Shown one piece after another: positions 4,512 to 5,902 of a stretch of 5,902 bases of DNA. The stretch lies in NCBI GenBank assembly GCA_016191985.1, contig JACPVB010000219.1, positions 1-5,902 on the forward strand, in the 5' to 3' direction. The notes beneath the pieces are model-generated. The model was given only the letters and a program-made list of their open reading frames with translations, was not told the DNA's origin and did no database searches. The DNA comes from Chloroflexota bacterium (GTDB taxonomy: Bacteria > Chloroflexota > Anaerolineae > Anaerolineales > Villigracilaceae). The position numbers and the translations under genes are program-made. Position 1 is the first letter of the stretch. Each line of letters starts with the position of its first letter.

Positions 4512-5411
4512 ATGGAAACAGTTGGTCTAGTAACTTGTTTGGTGGGCGCAATCGTTGTCGTTGGTTTTATTTTTGTCGCCAATGCCATCCGCATCGTGCC
4601 TGAGTATCAGCGTTTGGTTGTGTTTCGTCTCGGTCGTTGTGTGGGGGCGCGCGGCCCCGGCATCATATTCCTGATCCCCGTCATTGACCGTGCTGTAAAA
4701 GTTGACCTGCGCGAACAGGTGCGCGAGGTGCCTCACCAGACTTCGATCACAAAAGATAATGCGCCAATCTCCATTGATTTCCTTTGGTATTACAAAGTGC
4801 TCGATCCCTCCGAATCCGTGCTGCAAGTGGGTAATTTTGAATCCGCCGCAGCGGGTATCGCTGCAACCACGCTGCGCGCCGTGATCGGCGGTATTCCGTT
4901 GGACGATGTGCTCTCCGAACGCGAACACATCAATAACATGCTCCGCACCCGTCTCGATGAAGTGACCGAACGCTGGGGTGTAAAAGTCACCAACGTGGAA
5001 ATCCGCGAGATCATCCCGCCGCGTGATGTGCAGGATGCGATGAACCGCCAGATGTCTGCAGAGCGCATCCGCCGCGCTGTGGTGACCGAGTCCACTGGTA
5101 CGCGTGAAGCCGCCGTCAATGTGGCCGAAGGTGAAAAACAGTCCAACATCTTGCGCGCCGAAGGTCAGAAGCAATCTGCCATCCTGGCCGCGGAAGGTGA
5201 AAAGACCGCCCAACTCCTGCGCGCTGAAGGTTTTGCCAAAGCGCTTGAACAGATATTCAATGCCGCGAAAGGCATCGACCAGAAGACCATGACGCTTCAA
5301 TATTTTGAAACGCTCAAATCCATTGGCGCCAGTCCGTCTACAAAATATATTTTCCCAATGGAATTCACCAGTATGCTGGATAGCTTCCTCGGCAAGGAAA
5401 GCAAGAAGTAA
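4512..5411 (+). CDS. SPFH/Band 7 membrane protein, paraslipin (QmcA-like)
   Basis: The 299-residue protein has one N-terminal membrane segment (5-26), a Band 7/SPFH domain (about 27-185: IRIVPEYQRLVVFRLGR, GPGIIFLIPVIDR, VDLREQV, ITKDNAPISIDF, TTLRAVIGG, LDDVLSERE, WGVKVTNVEIREIIPP) and a charged alanine/glutamate-rich helix. That helix holds four 11-residue repeats (205-248), each beginning AEG, then a short hydrophobic tail that includes YIFPMEF. SPFH proteins oligomerise on the membrane into microdomains and cages that scaffold or protect other membrane proteins. The AEG repeats and the length resemble E. coli QmcA (about 305 residues), which is likewise paired with a short NfeD protein (YbbJ). 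Classic stomatin/eoslipin is the alternative assignment. The gene is second in a two-gene operon with nfeD and ends before a strong terminator, so the pair is probably one transcript. Its client proteins cannot be read from the sequence. Confidence 0.92.
   Translation: METVGLVTCLVGAIVVVGFIFVANAIRIVPEYQRLVVFRLGRCVGARGPGIIFLIPVIDRAVKVDLREQVREVPHQTSITKDNAPISIDFLWYYKVLDPSESVLQVGNFESAAAGIAATTLRAVIGGIPLDDVLSEREHINNMLRTRLDEVTERWGVKVTNVEIREIIPPRDVQDAMNRQMSAERIRRAVVTESTGTREAAVNVAEGEKQSNILRAEGQKQSAILAAEGEKTAQLLRAEGFAKALEQIFNAAKGIDQKTMTLQYFETLKSIGASPSTKYIFPMEFTSMLDSFLGKESKK
5124..5255 (+). repeat. Four 33-base in-frame repeats encoding 11-residue AEG units in the slipin tail
   Basis: Units begin at codons 205, 216, 227 and 238: AEGEKQSNILR, AEGQKQSAILA, AEGEKTAQLLR, AEGFAKALEQI. 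The first three are nearly the same; the fourth is degenerate. An 11-residue period is a hendecad, suiting a near-straight helical rod or coiled coil as in SPFH oligomers. The DNA copies differ at many third positions, so this is old, selected protein repetition and not recent slippage. Confidence 0.85.
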
Positions 5412-5426
5412 CCCGTAATTTTGTAA

Positions 5427-5432
5427 TACAAT
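5427..5432 (+). promoter_or_regulatory. Possible -10 box for the GNAT gene
   Basis: TACAAT (five of six matches to TATAAT) lies just before the terminator. Transcription would begin near 5439, inside the left arm of the hairpin. There is no convincing -35 about 17 bases upstream, where the end of the slipin gene lies. I report it because no other promoter candidate for the GNAT gene is visible. Confidence 0.25.
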
Positions 5433-5466
5433 AAGGTCTCCCCAAGCGGGAGGCCTTATTTTTTTT
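5430..5466 (+). terminator. Strong intrinsic terminator of the nfeD-slipin operon
   Basis: Arms AATAAGGTCTCCC (5430-5442) and GGGAGGCCTTATT (5448-5460) form a 13-bp stem with one G-U pair and a CAAGC loop, followed by eight T (5459-5466). It lies 18 bases after the slipin stop. The next gene's ATG begins at the base right after the T-tract, so the terminator also forms the leader region of the GNAT gene. Confidence 0.93.
5448..5453 (+). promoter_or_regulatory. Shine-Dalgarno-like GGGAGG for the GNAT gene, inside the terminator stem
   Basis: The only purine-rich Shine-Dalgarno-like string before the GNAT ATG is GGGAGG, 13 bases upstream, which is longer than the usual 5-9. It forms the base of the right arm of the terminator and would be paired whenever the hairpin folds. 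It would be free only in transcripts starting downstream of the left arm. Confidence 0.35.
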
Positions 5467-5898
5467 ATGGAAATTACCAAAGCATCCATCTTCGACTTGA
5501 AGGCACTTCGCAAACTGGAGAACGAAGCATTTGCGAAAGACGCCTGGCCCTTATTCGATCTAGTTGCCGTTTTGACATTCCCTGATGTGATCCGTTTAAA
5601 AGCAATGGAGGATCAGAAAATGGTGGGATTCATTGCCGGGGACCCGCATCCGCGCGACGGGTGGGGCTGGGTTGCCACCATCGCGGTTGATCCACGCTAC
5701 CAGCGACGTGGCATCGGGCGCGCCTTACTGCACGCCTGTGAAGCGAAACTTGGCGTGCCGCGCTCACGTCTCACCGTGAGGCCCTCCAACCATGGCGCGA
5801 TATCAATGTATGAAAGGGAAGGCTACGCATCCATTGACCTGTGGAAGGGATATTACAACGATGGCGAAGATGCCATGTTGATGGAGAAGGAATTATGA
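5467..5898 (+). CDS. GNAT family N-acetyltransferase, RimI-like
   Basis: The 143-residue protein has the GNAT fold in order: an N-terminal strand and helix (ITKASIFDLKALRKLENEAF), the middle strands (MVGFIAGDP), motif A for acetyl-CoA pyrophosphate binding (IAVDPRYQRRGIGRALL, residues 72-88, with Q/RxxGxG as QRRGIG), and motif B (RLTVRPSNHGAISMYEREGY, with Asn108 and Tyr115). The ending WKGYYNDGEDAMLMEK closely resembles RimI-type protein N-terminal acetyltransferases, so transfer of an acetyl group from acetyl-CoA to a protein alpha-amine is the best guess; a small-molecule amine substrate is possible. The ATG directly follows the terminator T-tract with no normally spaced ribosome site. The next Met codons (47, 52) would remove the first strand and helix, so the 5467 start stands. 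The stop overlaps a likely next start by four bases (ATGA), so it probably leads a further operon. Confidence 0.87.
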   Translation: MEITKASIFDLKALRKLENEAFAKDAWPLFDLVAVLTFPDVIRLKAMEDQKMVGFIAGDPHPRDGWGWVATIAVDPRYQRRGIGRALLHACEAKLGVPRSRLTVRPSNHGAISMYEREGYASIDLWKGYYNDGEDAMLMEKEL

Positions 5899-5902
5899 CG
5901 GA
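5895..5902 (+). CDS. Start of a downstream gene (partial; only Met-Thr visible)
   Basis: ATG at 5895-5897 overlaps the GNAT TGA stop in the common ATGA arrangement. GGAG at 5883-5886 lies 8 bases upstream and GAAGGA lies closer, so there is a usable ribosome site. Only two codons and two further bases are in the window, so the product cannot be named. Translation would be coupled to the GNAT gene. Confidence 0.5.

Noticed and set aside
4527..5513. Long minus-strand open frame of 328 codons opposite the slipin gene and the start of the GNAT gene
   Set aside because: It crosses the terminator and two real genes, and its repeats (SAQELGGLFTF and FGAQDVGLFFTF) are the mirror of the slipin AEG units.

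Overview
The window looks like a piece of a chromosome from a Chloroflexota bacterium, probably of the Anaerolineae. This is an inference from gene style: a secreted protein built from 'YFxETGH ... GYPI ... VQYFxxARxE' repeats, a PyrK ending with an 'ECGICAV ... WKMACKDGPVFD' cluster loop, GTATAAT-type -10 boxes, and short heptamer repeats near genes. No marker gene proves it. Coding density is high; the longest gaps without a gene are 124 and 136 bases, so no stretch over 300 bases is empty.

Layout. (1) Positions 2-145, plus strand: the last 47 codons of a PyrK-like dihydroorotate dehydrogenase electron-transfer subunit. (2) A perfect 14-bp hairpin sits between it and the converging minus-strand genes. 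(3) Minus strand, 205-1146: a secreted two-repeat protein with an Ig-like C-terminal domain. (4) Minus strand, 1271-3762: wecC (first in transcription order) and wecB, 14 bases apart. Together they convert UDP-GlcNAc to UDP-ManNAc and then to UDP-ManNAcA, a precursor for surface glycan. (5) A 136-base divergent promoter region. (6) Plus strand, 3899-5411: a short NfeD-family membrane protein and an SPFH/paraslipin protein, a classic two-gene membrane-organising operon, closed by a strong intrinsic terminator. (7) Plus strand, 5467-5898: a RimI-like GNAT acetyltransferase whose ATG directly follows the terminator's T-tract, with a further gene starting in a 4-base ATGA overlap at the right edge.

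The main functional theme is the cell envelope: nucleotide-sugar synthesis, a secreted repeat protein and a membrane-microdomain pair. I found no CRISPR array, transposase, tRNA, rRNA or defence system, and no clearly new multi-gene system. The most interesting signals are small. Two heptamer-repeat tracts have been absorbed into the coding sequences of wecC (C-terminal tail) and wecB (an in-frame insertion just before the catalytic His motif). A 9-bp dyad covers the nfeD promoter. The GNAT gene is joined to the upstream terminator in a way that places its only Shine-Dalgarno-like sequence inside the terminator stem.
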